A stretch of 64,000 nt of DNA from Xestospongia muta. Its lineage: Eukaryota; Porifera; Demospongiae; Haplosclerida; Petrosiidae. This document shows, piece by piece, positions 52,755 to 64,000 of this stretch. A program made the position numbers and the translations under genes. Positions within the stretch are counted from its first letter, which is position 1, and every line of letters starts with the position of its first letter. The stretch is from assembly GCA_963693285.1 (NCBI GenBank), contig OY848918.1:20905484-20969483 (forward strand). The letters run 5' to 3'. Under the pieces are notes generated by a model. That model was given only the letters and a program-made list of their open reading frames with translations. It had not been told where the DNA came from and searched no databases.

Positions 52755-52841
52755 ATTCTTTTCAATTGATAGTTTGCTCAAGAGGGATTTAACCTGAAGA
52801 AAGTCTTTTGACTGATCTAAAAAATTGAGTTAAGAAAGGTC

Positions 52842-52849
52842 TTTATATA
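52842..52849 (-). promoter_or_regulatory. TATA box and core promoter block of the 52.3 kb gene
   Basis: Minus strand TATATAAAGACCTTTCTTA, identical in its core to the block at 54696 in front of the 54.8 kb gene, preceded in both by GGGAAGCT. Conservation in front of paralogues that otherwise differ argues for a real core promoter. Confidence 0.65.
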
Positions 52850-52869
52850 CATTACAGATAGCTTCCCTC

Positions 52870-54690
52870 AAATTCACAGCTGGCCAAAAATGCAATAGGT
52901 GATAGATTTCAATTGTAGCTATAAAAAAGCAACAGTTATATCTGTGTATATTGTTAGATAATTACAGCTGACCAACAGATAATGTGCTATATTTCCTGAG
53001 TGGACAAAGTGGCAGTTGCTCTGTAACTGCATGTTACAGATGCCAAAAGCAGACATCCATTTGTAATGCATAAGTTCATACTCATCCTTGCATTTTTTGA
53101 TTATTATTTCTTATTTTCTATTAAAAATGAAAATTTTCTGAATAATTTTCTAATTTTATACAGGAGGAATATAAATATTATTAAAGGTAATGCCCAGTCA
53201 TATAATCAATATATTGCTTAACCTCTTCACCTTTTTGCACTCCAGATATGTACATGTAATAAAGGGGAGCCATTGTTTACCCGTTACCTTGATAGAAGTC
53301 AATCACCTACTACTTTTAGGAAGCTGTAATTATCAATAATATAATAGGTAGGAACTAGGACAGTTGTTGCCTTGTCTCTTGCCTTCTCTCATTTTATTCT
53401 AAGTATATCAGTAAAGGATGATATTTTTTTAAGTGATATATATAACGTATAGATAGTAAAATATATAGAAATATTTATATAACTGGATTCTTAAGTCTTT
53501 AACAATTCTAAGTTGATAAAAATTTCTTTAGGTTCATTTAGCTTGAGTACCCTTAATCATATGAAATATAATCTCTCTATCTAACTCTCTCTCTCTTATT
53601 TGTTGTTGAATGAAATTGAAGATCTTTTTATTCATAACATTCATATTTATTTTTAAATTGTATAATGTTTATTTCTAGTGAACAAAAAAGAGGTTATCAA
53701 AACTTTTATTTAACAAATATGTTAATGTCTTCAATATATTTTTTAAATTTCATCTGTAAGCTTATTACCTGGTCAAATACATTCATCATGTGATTAAGTT
53801 TTGTATTTGTCAATAATGGAAGCAGAGACAGCTTTTGCCAGACTTATTCAGGAAATTTATGACATTCTCTTGTAAACTATCTATACCATGCATTATTGTC
53901 ATAATAGGAGAACAGATGTGGCAAGCATGAAACATATTACCTAGTTTCACTGTTTGCACTACATTTATCAAGATGTCATTGTTGCAGCTGGTGCTTTTAA
54001 GGAAATCTATAACCTTTTCCTGTTAATGGTTTTATTTGAAGCTGTTGCCTATTTAATTTTAAGATTGATATTTATCACCTTCTGATAGCCAGTTCTAATT
54101 ATTAGCAGTTTATTGAAGGAAAGCTGTTTAGTTGTTTGCAAGCTATGTGCATTTGTCCACACTAGGAGGCTGAATAACTGTTGCCTAGTCAAGTAATCTA
54201 TATTACTTAATCTCATTATTGGTATTCCAGATATCATCAGTATTTTTATCAATTTACATAAACAGATAAAATCTATTACTGATATATTTTAAATTAAACA
54301 GGAGAAGGCGATAGACAAGGTAACAGCTGTCTTAGATCTAGCCATCCCATATATTAGTGACAAATACAGCTGCCTAACTCAATAAGACAACAGCTGCCCT
54401 TACTTTGCACGTTGAAATGTTAACATAACTAGATTCCTGAGTAAGTCTATGTTGAGATAATCTCCTTTGGTTCATTTTGAAAAATGGTTATAAGCTCTCT
54501 CTCTGTCCAACATACAATTAGAAAGCAACTCTTACGTTCTCCACTTAGGAAATCTAGCACCTTTTCATTTAATTATGCTGTAATTATCAAACAATATATG
54601 CAAAGCAGCTGTTGCTTTTCTATAGGTATGACTGAAGTCTATCACCCATTGCTGCTGGTGAGCTGTAATATATGGGAGGGAAGCTTTCTT
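52870..54690. repeat. array of CAGCTG-bearing repeat units between two divergent small genes
   Basis: It contains diverged copies of the unit seen at 20440-20850: about 52870-53040, 53270-53380, 53800-54200 and 54320-54690. Recurrent words are ATCACCTTCTGATAGCCA, CAGCTGTAATTATCAA, AGCTGTTGCC and GACATTCTC. The genes at 52.3 (minus) and 54.8 kb (plus) diverge from this interval, so it may act as their shared upstream control region. No open frame with a domain is seen. Confidence 0.6.
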
Positions 54691-54695
54691 TAAGG

Positions 54696-54703
54696 TATAT
54701 AAA
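54696..54703 (+). promoter_or_regulatory. TATA box and core promoter block of the 54.8 kb gene
   Basis: GTATATAAAGACCTTTCTTA, about 95 bases before the ATG, preceded by GGGAGGGAAGCT. It matches the sister promoter at 52842-52849. Confidence 0.65.
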
Positions 54704-54797
54704 GACCTTTCTTATCTTAGTCTTCAGATCAATCTGAGACTTCTTCAGATTAAATTCCTCTTCAACTCACAATCATCAGACGTCAATTGAAAGAATC

Positions 54798-55257
54798 ATG
54801 AGTAGTGATTATTATAGTAATTATTTTAATAATAAATGTGTACCTGAGTTAATGTTTTCTTCTTTGTATATAGCGTTTGATATTACTGCCTTAAAAAGTT
54901 CAGGTACACCATTACATGTTATGTATGGAATTGTAAATGAATGGTGGCTGTCACATCCAAACAAGCTTAATACTCAAGGCTTTATCCAGGTATGTTATAA
55001 ATTATCAAATCTGTAATTTTACTTGATAAATTTGCATACAGGCTTCTGGCAAAGACTCAACATCTGGTATTTTCAAGATTTTAGTTTCAAGTGGAGAAAT
55101 TTTGGTTGAGTTTTCTTATAAACCTGGACAAAAGCCCAACTTTACATTGAATAATTTAACCTCAGGTCCTTATATTGCTCAGATTACTAATGAACCTCAT
55201 GTTCAAGGTATGACAGCTTACTGCACTTTCCAAATTGTTGATTCAAAACAACAATAA
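54798..55257 (+). CDS. small EWW-family protein, 116 residues, three exons
   Basis: Exons are 54798-54816, 54874-54989 and 55042-55257; phases are 1 and 0. Protein: MSSDYYTFDITALKSSGT, then VNEWWLSHPNK, STSGIFKILVSSGE, YKPGQKPNF, GPYIAQIT, AYCTFQIVDSKQQ. I chose the donor at 54817 (GTAATT) because it aligns exon 1 with the sister gene (ATGGGTGAATATTATG|GTAATT). Reading straight through intron 1 is also open, which would give a longer but unsupported N-terminus. The words TCAATTGAAAGAA just before the ATG are shared with the other copies. Function unknown. Confidence 0.8.
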
Positions 55258-55687
55258 TGAGCTATGATGCCAAACTTGAAAAAGGGAATACATAACAGTA
55301 CAAATAGAGACTAAAGTTTTGCAGTTATTTTTTGTTTCCCTTATTATATAGGCCATTATTTCATATTATGTACTTGTTAAAAAAGATTTTTGATAAAGTT
55401 AATATTAATAATTACACTAAATTACTTTATCAAGTGTAATTACTGGATAATATTTTAAAAGTATTAATGGTGATCAACATAGACACCTCTGTCACTTTGA
55501 TGTCAGTTATGGAGTTTAATAATCACAATGTGACTTACAGAAGTCAATCATAAGATACAGGTTTATTATGTGGAGTCATAACTGCTTTAATAGTAGTTTT
55601 CAATACAATGGTTACAACCTTAGATTTCTGAGGAGGGCAGTTGTTGGTTTTTATAAATTTAAGATCAAAATTTATCAAGTTGGTTAG

Positions 55688-55718
<31 letters not shown>

Positions 55719-56460
55719 AAACATGATACGTACGCACACTCTCTCTCTCTGTCTTTCATCTACTTTAGACGTTTATTCATTTTGAAAGGTCATCAGCTAG
55801 TTATAGTCCACACATCATACATACTTGCATAGACAGCACTTTTTGAGAAATATATTGATTAAATGGACTTAATTCACAAGCCATAAATAGAATGATAGAT
55901 CTTAATTTTTAAATACAACAGCCATCCAATCATATATTGTGTGAAAATTACTATACAGGTGGTCAAGAAGACAAAGTGAAAGATTACTTAAACAGAAAGA
56001 TAATATCTGCCCTCTTATATTATTACATGTTGATACCTGGAATTTAAGTTGAAATGCTAAGGAATCTGCTAATAACTAAACCACTTGATCTTGCATTATG
56101 ACAATCATAATGTTTGAACTAATGATGACTAATCTCTTGAACAGGATGGTCTATTCATTTTGATTTGTATAAACTATCATTTGTAGAAAGTCTCCTGTTT
56201 CAGATAAAGTTGACATTGAACCATTATCAATAAGTGATTATAACAATGTTTTATATAGTAAATAGATATGATATAATATATGACAATGAATAGGTACTGT
56301 ATTAATGGATAAATGATGATTAAAATGTGTTAATTGGGAGCGTCGAGTTACACTTTATTATGGATATGAGAATGTCTAGTAAGATGACTATACATAGGGT
56401 CTCTCTTCATTATAAATACAACAATGATAATTATGAATTATCAGAACGAGTAAAACTTTT
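55258..56460. other. intergenic; conserved 3' end and CT repeats
   Basis: The first 130 bases (GCCAAACTTGAAAAAGGGAA, ACAAATAGAGACTAAA) recur after the orphan exon at 61834 and are the family's 3' untranslated region. Short CT runs lie at 55687-55765. Otherwise nothing is recognised. Confidence 0.55.
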
Positions 56461-56462
56461 CC

Positions 56463-57071
<609 letters not shown>

Positions 57072-59199
57072 AATATTAAGATCAGTACCTTGTCACATTA
57101 TGACACAGAGGACAATGAGAATACCTTCCTTTGAGGAACAGTGGTTGTTGAGGAGATGATAAGTTATCACAGTTGAGTTAGTCTATTTTTTATTACAACC
57201 TTGTACAAGACAATACACCTTAGAGCTAGATGACAAGCTTAGTTAGTCTGGCTCCCCAGACCTAACACCCTAATAATTGAACTACATTGAATTTCCAGAT
57301 GTGTTCCCAATTATTGTTCATCTACACACCTTATGATGTAGTTCATTGGATTCCCACAGATGTGCTGTATATGTCTTGTTTATTATGTAACAAGTAAATT
57401 ACAATTTCTTTAAAAAATCATTAAATATAGGGATGTCTCTGGTAGCATCTCAAACAAGTTCAAATTAGGAATGGCAGTATATGGACATCCATACATCATG
57501 GGCATCATGTTTTGTGGCAGCAGTTATATGAGATAAACAGTCTTGTAGAATTCAAAGTCTAAAGTAAATGACTGACAATAACGTTACATAGAAAGTAAGG
57601 ATTTTGTTGATGGAATGTACTCATATTATAATACAATAAAATGTAGCTTTCAAATATAAATATCATGTTCAAGGCTTCTATATAGGGATATCAATACTTC
57701 CATTTCTATTTGGGATTGTTTGAAATATTTTGAAATATTTTGAAATATTATATTTGAAATATTGTGAAATATTTTATCCCTACTTTTATGATTTTTTTTG
57801 AATTTTTATCCACTTGATCGTTATTTATACTTGAATAAAAATTAGGTAAAATATATTTACAATGTTTTTTTCATTATTACAGGTTTAATGAGTGTATTCA
57901 GGATATACTATAAACTGGTCTTTGCAATAATGTTATCATAACTAACAATAGTATATTATTCATGTATCAGAAAGAATGAGTTATGTATATACATAACTAA
58001 ATTGGAAATAATAAATTCAACTTGTAATGTACAGTAAAGATACCTGTTTCTTGATCATTAGAAGAAAAGATAAATCAGATCTTTTTAAAAAAACAAGAAC
58101 AAAGTATTTAATCAACTTCCAAATTCATGTTTATAATGAGGTAAATAGTCAAGAAAACACTTTCATGTCTAATCTTCATAATTCCATGCACTGTGTAAAG
58201 ACTATAACATAATGTTTATTGGGTATTGGTACATTAGTTATTATCACTACTATTACACAATGACTCAAACTTTATGTCATTAGTCTCTTTCAAACGTGAC
58301 ATGGACAAGTTTACTTGATTGAGTACTTTAATTGCTCCAATACTTTTTTGACAATCCTTACTTTGAGTTTTAATATGTTAATTCCTTATAACATACAAAT
58401 TTCTGCTGCTTATGTGATATCACTGTTTCTCCTACATTTACACACTTAGCAAAGCAACTAAAGAAGCTTTATAAATATACCCTACTCATGCTATTTTTAC
58501 TATAGTTATATGCTATATAATTTCATGTTTTAAAATTTAGATAACAATGCCTGTAGCATAATCATTACTTCATAACTCTTCTTGTGACAGTTGGGGTTCA
58601 CGTCTGGCCTTTTGAATGTAAATACTACTTTTCATATATCTATGAATTACTCTTACTTACTTTAACTCTTCACAATAAAGCCTGTAGCTATTCAATGAAG
58701 AATATAATGAGTTAAGTGCCTAACAGATCAAGAATTAATATATCCTTATAGTCATTAATGCAAAAGTTAGCATATTTATTTAGTATATATATATATTATG
58801 TATACCACTGCTAAAATAGATTGGTTACCTTAACTAACTCATAGTCATGTAGGCTTCATACATTTCTACAATATTGAAAGGAATTCACAATATATGATGT
58901 TTTTATTACTAATTGCTATAATTTGTCAGCTCATTTACTTCAACAAATGACTCTTTAGAAAAAAGCAAGTAAGTAATATATAGGAATGTCCTGTTATAAA
59001 TTCCATAGTGACATCCTTTGTACAATAGACAATATCTTTTTAGCTCTTACAATTAACTACATAACTACCAAGTGTCAATGAGTATATCATTTATGAAAAA
59101 ACATGAGTGTTTACTAGCTTTCAGTTTACAAAAACCTGGAGATCTCCATAACCATACATGGTAATAAAATATCAAGTAGATTTATCTTCAGTAGCAAAT
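57072..59199. other. gene-free stretch
   Basis: No exon or RNA is recognised. A short tandem repeat of TTTGAAATAT words lies at about 57717-57775. Two stretches (57355-57420 and 60520-60590, ACAAGTAAATTACAATTTC) are copies of each other. Confidence 0.5.
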
Positions 59200-59430
59200 C
59201 ATACACCTAACAATCTCATAAAATTAGAATGTTCAACGTCTAACATCAAAACATCCTCTACTTCTCCAAATGTTGGTGAAGGTAGATCAGTTATAGCGTT
59301 ACAATAAATTAGAATTAATTATATCAGCCTAACCTTTTAAACACTTGATAGCTACATCAGTTGTTGTATCTTCCTTCATTGAATTTACCTCCAAATACTA
59401 CACCAAAAGCACCTAGTTTTTTCTGGTTTA
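59200..59430 (-). pseudogene. protein-kinase N-lobe fragment
   Basis: Minus strand: KKLGAFGVVFGGKFNE (Gly-rich loop, 59375-59421), then across a one- to two-base shift TTDVAIKCLK (59337-59360, the catalytic-lysine strand), and after a gap EHSNFMRLLGV (about 59205-59240, the alpha-C to beta-4 segment) followed by a stop. The order matches the first 80 residues of a tyrosine-kinase-like fold. The frame is broken and no C-lobe is present. Confidence 0.6.
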
Positions 59431-59580
59431 TTTTCCATACAAGCAAGTGTGTATTCCTAATCAACACAAGGCTTGACATGTGACAATTTACAAAGTTATT
59501 CATTGGAATCACTACTACTTGTCCCCTAAGAGCAAACTCTATTGTATAACTATAAGACAAGCTGTAAATTTTGTCCCCGC

Positions 59581-59772
59581 ATCGCTTCTCGGCCTATCGG
59601 CTAAGATTAAGTGAAAAAAACTGTTCTTTCGAGTTTAATAGCTTGAATGAGGATAATATATCCTCAAGCTGTTTATCCATTTTTTTTCATTAGGAGTGGT
59701 ATGTGAAGCTTGCTTCCCTCACTCCACGGGTTGACCTGGTATTGCAGTACTTCCAGGTGTGGCCCACTTCCC
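59581..59772 (+). ncRNA. U2 snRNA-like gene with altered branch-point-pairing segment
   Basis: It begins ATCGCTTCTCGGCC, the invariant U2 5' end, with stem-loop I (GGCCTATCGGCT) and the U6-pairing region intact. Stem IIa (TTCGAG...CTTGAA) and stem IIb (GAGGAT...ATCCTC) can both form, although their sequence differs from the usual one. A U-rich Sm-like site (ATTTTTTTTC) follows, then stem-loop III (GTGAAGCTTGCTTCCCTCAC) and stem-loop IV (GACCTGGTATTGCAGTACTTCCAGGT). Total length is about 192, normal for U2. The odd part is the segment that pairs with intron branch points: where U2 has GUGUAGUAUC this copy has GUGAAAAAAAC. I cannot tell a functional variant from a pseudogene. No poly-A tail or obvious retroposition mark is seen. 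Confidence 0.8.
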
Positions 59773-59885
59773 CTTTATAGGGGATAGTTTTCAGATAACA
59801 ATTATATAAATATTATGCATTGTTTTAACAGAATTGGTAAATGTACTCATTTGTATCTAAGTACTTTCCATATGGTCAATGATGA

Positions 59886-60230
59886 TGGTATATTGGAGTT
59901 ATATCTGGTGACATTGTTATTACATACCAAATTATACAACAAGACGTTTGTAATGCTGTACATTGGGCCCACACTGAGGTAAATATAAAGTACATATATT
60001 ATTGCTACATTGGTTTGTTGTAGGGGAACTTGAAGGAAAAAACTGTACAAAAACTTGACAATTATGTCAAGAAAGACTCTCGACTCCCTCACTTTCTTTA
60101 CTGGTAATGTAACAATGTTATTATTATATTTAATGTGTTGCCTAGGTTATGTCAGTCTGGTAGAAAGTTATTTATTGCTACTAATAGTGGATATGACTAT
60201 ACCACCAGAGTTATGACCTTGTGGTGGTAG
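59886..60230 (+). pseudogene. NT5C2-type cytosolic purine 5'-nucleotidase fragment
   Basis: Three exon-like pieces: about 59886-59978 (QQDVCNAVHWAHTE), 60024-60103 (GNLKEKTVQKLDNYVKKDSR) and 60146-60230 (LCQSGRKLFIATNSGYDYTT). The junctions are GT-AG and in phase. These match the mid-region of the NT5C2/NT5DC family, where LKEKT, KKDxRLP and the TNSxYxYT motif of the HAD fold are conserved. The family dephosphorylates IMP and GMP. The N-terminal DMDYT catalytic segment and the C-terminal half are absent, and the frame ends at TAG after VMTLWW, so this is a fragment. Confidence 0.7.
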
Positions 60231-60790
60231 CCCACAATATAGCATATATTGTCAATATAATATGACCCATGCAGATAGAAAGGGTAATTAATATACAGAG
60301 AAGCCAATAACAGAATTCAATAAAAATAAGGATTGTAGGAATAGCAATATAGCATCTCAAACCAGCCTAAATTCATGGCAGCAGTTGTATGAGATAAACA
60401 GTCTCATAGAAATCAAGTCTAAAGTAAAGACTTACATGTAGAAGTCTTTCATCTCTATTCTTATTCATCTGCTTCTCTTCATAGTCTTGTCATTGTTTTA
60501 TCTATCTCTCAGTCACCATAATAACATGCCTTGTTAATTATGTAACAAGTAAATTACAATTTCTTTAAAAAATTATTAAATATTAAGATGTCTCAGCTAG
60601 CATCTAGAACATTTATCCAAAGCTAACATCACTGTTTGGTTTAAGGTTTTAGGCTCCAACCAGGATTTATCATGTATTAAGAATAACTACTGAACACTGT
60701 TTTAATTTATGATGAATTAATGGCATTTATAGAAACATAATTATCAACATCTTTCATACTGAACTACAAGCCTACAAATATTAAACTACA
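60231..60790. other. non-coding stretch after the nucleotidase fragment
   Basis: Nothing is recognised except the short repeat shared with 57355-57420. Confidence 0.5.
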
Positions 60791-60792
60791 TT

Positions 60793-60895
60793 GTAGTCAG
60801 TTTGTACATATACAAAGCATGTAGTCAGTTTGTACATATACAAAGCATGTAGTCATATACAAAGCATGTAGTCAGTTTGTACATATACAAAGCAT
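60793..60895. repeat. 28-base tandem repeat, four units
   Basis: Units GTAGTCAG...AAAGCAT at 60793-60820, 60821-60848, a shortened one 60849-60867 and 60868-60895. The third unit lacks nine bases (AGTTTGTAC or equivalent). Confidence 0.95.
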
Positions 60896-61253
60896 CGACA
60901 TATTAGTATTCCTGGAATAAATACATACATACATTGACTTCAATGGTTTGAATATTGAATAAACCTCATAGTATGTACTTGTAGCCTACAACAGAATGTG
61001 CATATTCCAGGTATACATATGTCCATGTATATCCACACTTATAATTTCAAAGACAAAATGGATCATGTTAATATTTTATGTAATATACTATTTATAGAAT
61101 TAAAATAACTTCATTAAATTGATTAACAAATAAATTAATATAGGATGATTTCTTAAATTGTGTAATTTCATATACTACAAAGATACTTAGCAATGTTGCC
61201 ATCATGGCAAAAACTGACTTTTATAATAACTGACTTCAGTGTTCCTAATGAAA

Positions 61254-61381
61254 TGACCTACAAACTTTTTAGTAGCTTTTCAAATGATTGCTATACATAT
61301 ATAGAGTCTACCAGATCCTGAGAATCTGGTAGACTATATGTATAGCAGTCATTTGAAAAACTACTGAAAGTTGGTAGGTCA
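61254..61381. repeat. long hairpin / miniature fold-back element
   Basis: Arms TGACCTACAAACTTT...CTACCAGAT (61254-61316) and ATCTGGTAG...GTAGGTCA (61324-61381) are inverted copies with few mismatches and a 7-base loop. No coding sequence. Confidence 0.85.
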
Positions 61382-61618
61382 CTTGGTTAGAACAAGTGGA
61401 CCTTGCTATATGTGAGACTACAATCAGCTTCATACATGATATATACGATAGTATTCAAGGGTGCTTCTTGGTATAACTCGATTTATAATGTAACAATCAC
61501 CATGTGTCATAGAGTTATTAATGTTAGGTTTGGTTTAGAGTTTAGGTGATGTCATCATATATAATGACATCACTAAATGTATATATTCAGTAATTTTACT
61601 AAATAAATTTGTATACAG
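61382..61618. other. flank of the orphan small-family exon
   Basis: The EWW exon and start exon expected within about 150 bases upstream of 61619 are absent. No TATA block is found. Confidence 0.6.
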
Positions 61619-61834
61619 GTTTCTGGCAAGGGTATAGCATCTGGTACTTTCAAGATTTTAGTTTCTGCTGAAGAAATTCAAGTTGACTTTTCTTACAAAC
61701 CTGGACAAAAGCCGTCCCTTACATCTAAAAAGTTGAGCTCTGGTCCTTATATTGTTCAGGTCACTAATAGACCTTACATTGAAGGTATGACAACTAACTG
61801 CACTTTCCAAGTTGTTGATCCACAATGGAAATGA
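61619..61834 (+). pseudogene. small EWW-family last exon, orphan
   Basis: An acceptor (TTTGTATACAG) and a clean frame of 71 codons then TGA: SGKGIASGTFKILVSAEE, YKPGQKPSL, GPYIVQVT, NCTFQVVDPQWK. It is as well preserved as the last exons of the intact genes, but its start and EWW exons are missing, so it cannot make the usual protein unless spliced to another gene. Confidence 0.7.
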
Positions 61835-62840
61835 TGAGCTATGTTGCCAAACTTGAAAAAGGGAAAGATTAAAAGTACAAATAGAGACTAAATTTCTGCT
61901 GCTATGCATATTTTTATTTGTTTCCTTTATTGTATAGGCCATTATTTTATATTATGTACTTGTTAAAAAAGATTTTTGATTAAATTAACATTAATAACCT
62001 TTAATAATCTTAAACTTGTGACAAAAATTAAATATCTTTTAATTATCTTAATAACTGTTAATTGAGTTTTATACTACGTTAATTATGATTAAATATATCC
62101 CTTTCTGATGGTCAACTGTAATTATCAAAAGTATATTGAAAGCTGTGTGTAATTGTCATCACTAGAGAATTGACGAGCTGTTGCCATGTATCTCTAGTTA
62201 AGTAATCTAGATTGCTTAATTTAATCTAATGAGCTAATAACCTTTCAGATGAAATTATAAAAATCAAAATTATAAAAGTTACTTAAATGAAAATTTTGAT
62301 AGTCTAATGCTTTGCCTATAATTACCTGTAACTTTGTTTTATAGTTGTCAATAATGGGAGAAGGAACAGCATTTATGACATTCTCCTGTTAACAACATGT
62401 AACATACATGATTGATATAAGTGAGAACAACTGTTGTAGTTATAAAAGATATTACCTAGGTTCACTGTTTGTACTACATATAAAAACATGCCATTAAAGG
62501 GCAGCTTTGCTATTTGAAATCTATCACCTTTTCTCACTGATAAACTCATTTGCGGTTGTTGCTTCGTTAATTATGAGTATAATCTATCACTTTCTGATGG
62601 CTAGCTGTAATTATCAAAAATATATTGGAAGCTGTGTGCAATTGTCATCACTTGAGAATTGACTAGGTGTTGCCGTGTATCTCTAGTAAGTACTGTATAT
62701 TGCTAAATTTTATCTTTTTGCACAGCAGATATGAAATCCAACGAAAGAAAAAAAAATAAGCTGTTGTTTTATTGAGTTATTAAGCTGCAGTAACTATCAA
62801 TATTGTATAGGATGACAGTAGCTGTTGCCCTGTCTATTGC
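61835..62840. repeat. family 3' end and CAGCTG-type repeat units
   Basis: The first 120 bases are the shared 3' untranslated block. Then come two copies of the dispersed unit (about 62095-62220 and 62330-62700: TATCACTTTCTGATGGCTAG, AGCTGTAATTATCAAAA, GAGAATTGACTAGGTGTTGCC). No gene. Confidence 0.65.
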
Positions 62841-62844
62841 CTTC

Positions 62845-63075
62845 TCCTGTTTTATTCTAAGTATATCTGTATAGATGATATCTAAAAATGCAGAAATTCT
62901 GATATAACTAGATTCTTAACTGTTATATTTTGAAATGATCTGTTTTGGTCATTTTAACATTACAGTATTATTATTACAGTATTATTATGTTGTATAATGG
63001 TTATAAACACTCTCTCTCCCTCTCTCTCTCCCTCCCTCTCTCTCTCCCTCCCTCTCTCTCTCTTTTTCTCTCTCT

Positions 63076-63129
<54 letters not shown>

Positions 63130-64000
63130 TGCAATTGTTTTAGACATTTATTTCATTTAATATATTTATCGTACAGACTTGCGAACACATCAATTTAAGA
63201 AATCTAGTAATTAAATAAGGTTAATTTTATTTTTTTAATTATTAAAATAATGATCCTTTTTCAGATTTAATATTTTACCTTCTTCTGTAAATTTATTTTA
63301 CAATTTTCAATAATGGACAAGGGATAGTATTTATGACATTCTCCTGTAAACTACCTATAACATTCACGATTGATGTAAGGGAGAACAGGTGTTCCAGTAC
63401 CTCGTTTCACTGTCTGCACTGCATATATGAACATGTCCATTAGAGAACAGGTTTGTCTGCAACTTAGGAAATCTATCACCTTCTCTTGTTGACAGGCTGA
63501 TTTGCACCTATTCCCTGTTGAATTAAAGATTGAAATCTATCACCTTCTGATGGCCACCTGTAATCTCCAACAGTATATTGGTGGATATTCTCTAGCTGTT
63601 TGTCAGCTGTTTGCAATTGTCAACACTAGAGACTTGACTAGCTGTTACCTTGTATATCTAGTTAAGTAATTGATATTGCTTAATTTTACCTTTTTGCACA
63701 CATGATATCAACATGCAATGAAAGGGCAGCTGTTGTCTTATTGAGTTAGGCAGTTTTCACTATCAATGAATGTATATAGTAGGGCAGGAGCTAGGGGAGC
63801 AGTTACATTGTCTACAACTTTTGATTGTGTTATAGGTATTCAGTAATGGTTGATATTTGTTTACTTTATTTTTTATGCAGATAGAAAAACATGTAGAAAT
63901 ATTAACATAACTAAATTTCTCTGCTTGAGTAATATTCTTAGTTAACAAAATCTTTTAACGTTCATTTAATTTGAGGAAAGGTAACTTAATTAAATGTCAT
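62845..64000. repeat. segmental duplication, block D2 copy 2 (partner 20090-21190)
   Basis: A near-identical direct copy of the earlier block, with a longer CT microsatellite (63009-63129). It reaches the right edge of the window, so its far boundary is unknown. Confidence 0.9.

Noticed and set aside
52309..55257. assignment of the small EWW family to actinoporins, aegerolysins or fungal lectins
   Set aside because: Size and beta-rich pattern are loosely similar, but the conserved motifs of those families are not present.

Overview
This is an AT-rich window of nuclear DNA from an animal. It has spliced genes with GT-AG introns, a U2-type snRNA, an XRN2-type exonuclease, Ankyrin/P-loop/COR/Death proteins, and many DNA transposons and CT/GA microsatellites. 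A demosponge-like early animal fits best. That is an inference from gene content and compact introns, not a database match.

Layout. 1286-13020 (+) is the 3' part of a multi-exon gene encoding Ankyrin repeats, a P-loop NTPase, a COR-like region and a C-terminal Death domain, with two copies of a Tc1/mariner-like transposon in its introns. 13360-14450 holds a THAP-domain fragment. 14600-20085 is a direct duplicate of 42045-46530; both carry the 5' half of an XRN2 gene on the minus strand, and both are broken in different ways. 20090-21190 is a second direct duplicate, of 62845-64000. 22.7-27 kb is mostly repeats, a dead small-protein gene and a decayed piggyBac-like transposase. 27697-29521 and 29887-31559 are two adjacent TTAA-flanked fold-back elements whose cores code for a domain like the C-terminal 'ballast' domain of P2X7. 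32267-34320 (+) is a 5'-truncated paralogue of the first gene. 35.88-37.86 kb is a nearly intact piggyBac transposase. 39.3-46.15 kb (minus) is the longer XRN2 copy.

From about 46.9 to 61.8 kb there is a local family of small three-exon genes (about 115 residues, beta-strand-like, conserved EWW, SGxFK, GQxP and C motifs): three apparently intact copies (49.5 minus, 52.3 minus, 54.8 plus), one orphan last exon (61.6 plus) and remnants at 22.7 and 46.9 kb. The intact copies share a TATA-type promoter block and sit among dispersed repeats rich in CAGCTG E-boxes. hAT, Tc1-like and XRN2 fragments are interspersed. 56.5-60.3 kb carries a C2H2 zinc-finger pseudogene, a kinase N-lobe remnant, a full-length U2 snRNA-like gene with an altered branch-point-pairing segment, and an NT5C2-type nucleotidase fragment.

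The window looks like a fast-changing accessory region. Few loci look functional: the first Ank/Death gene, possibly its truncated paralogue, the three small-protein genes and possibly the U2 variant. Most of the rest are pseudogenes and mobile elements.
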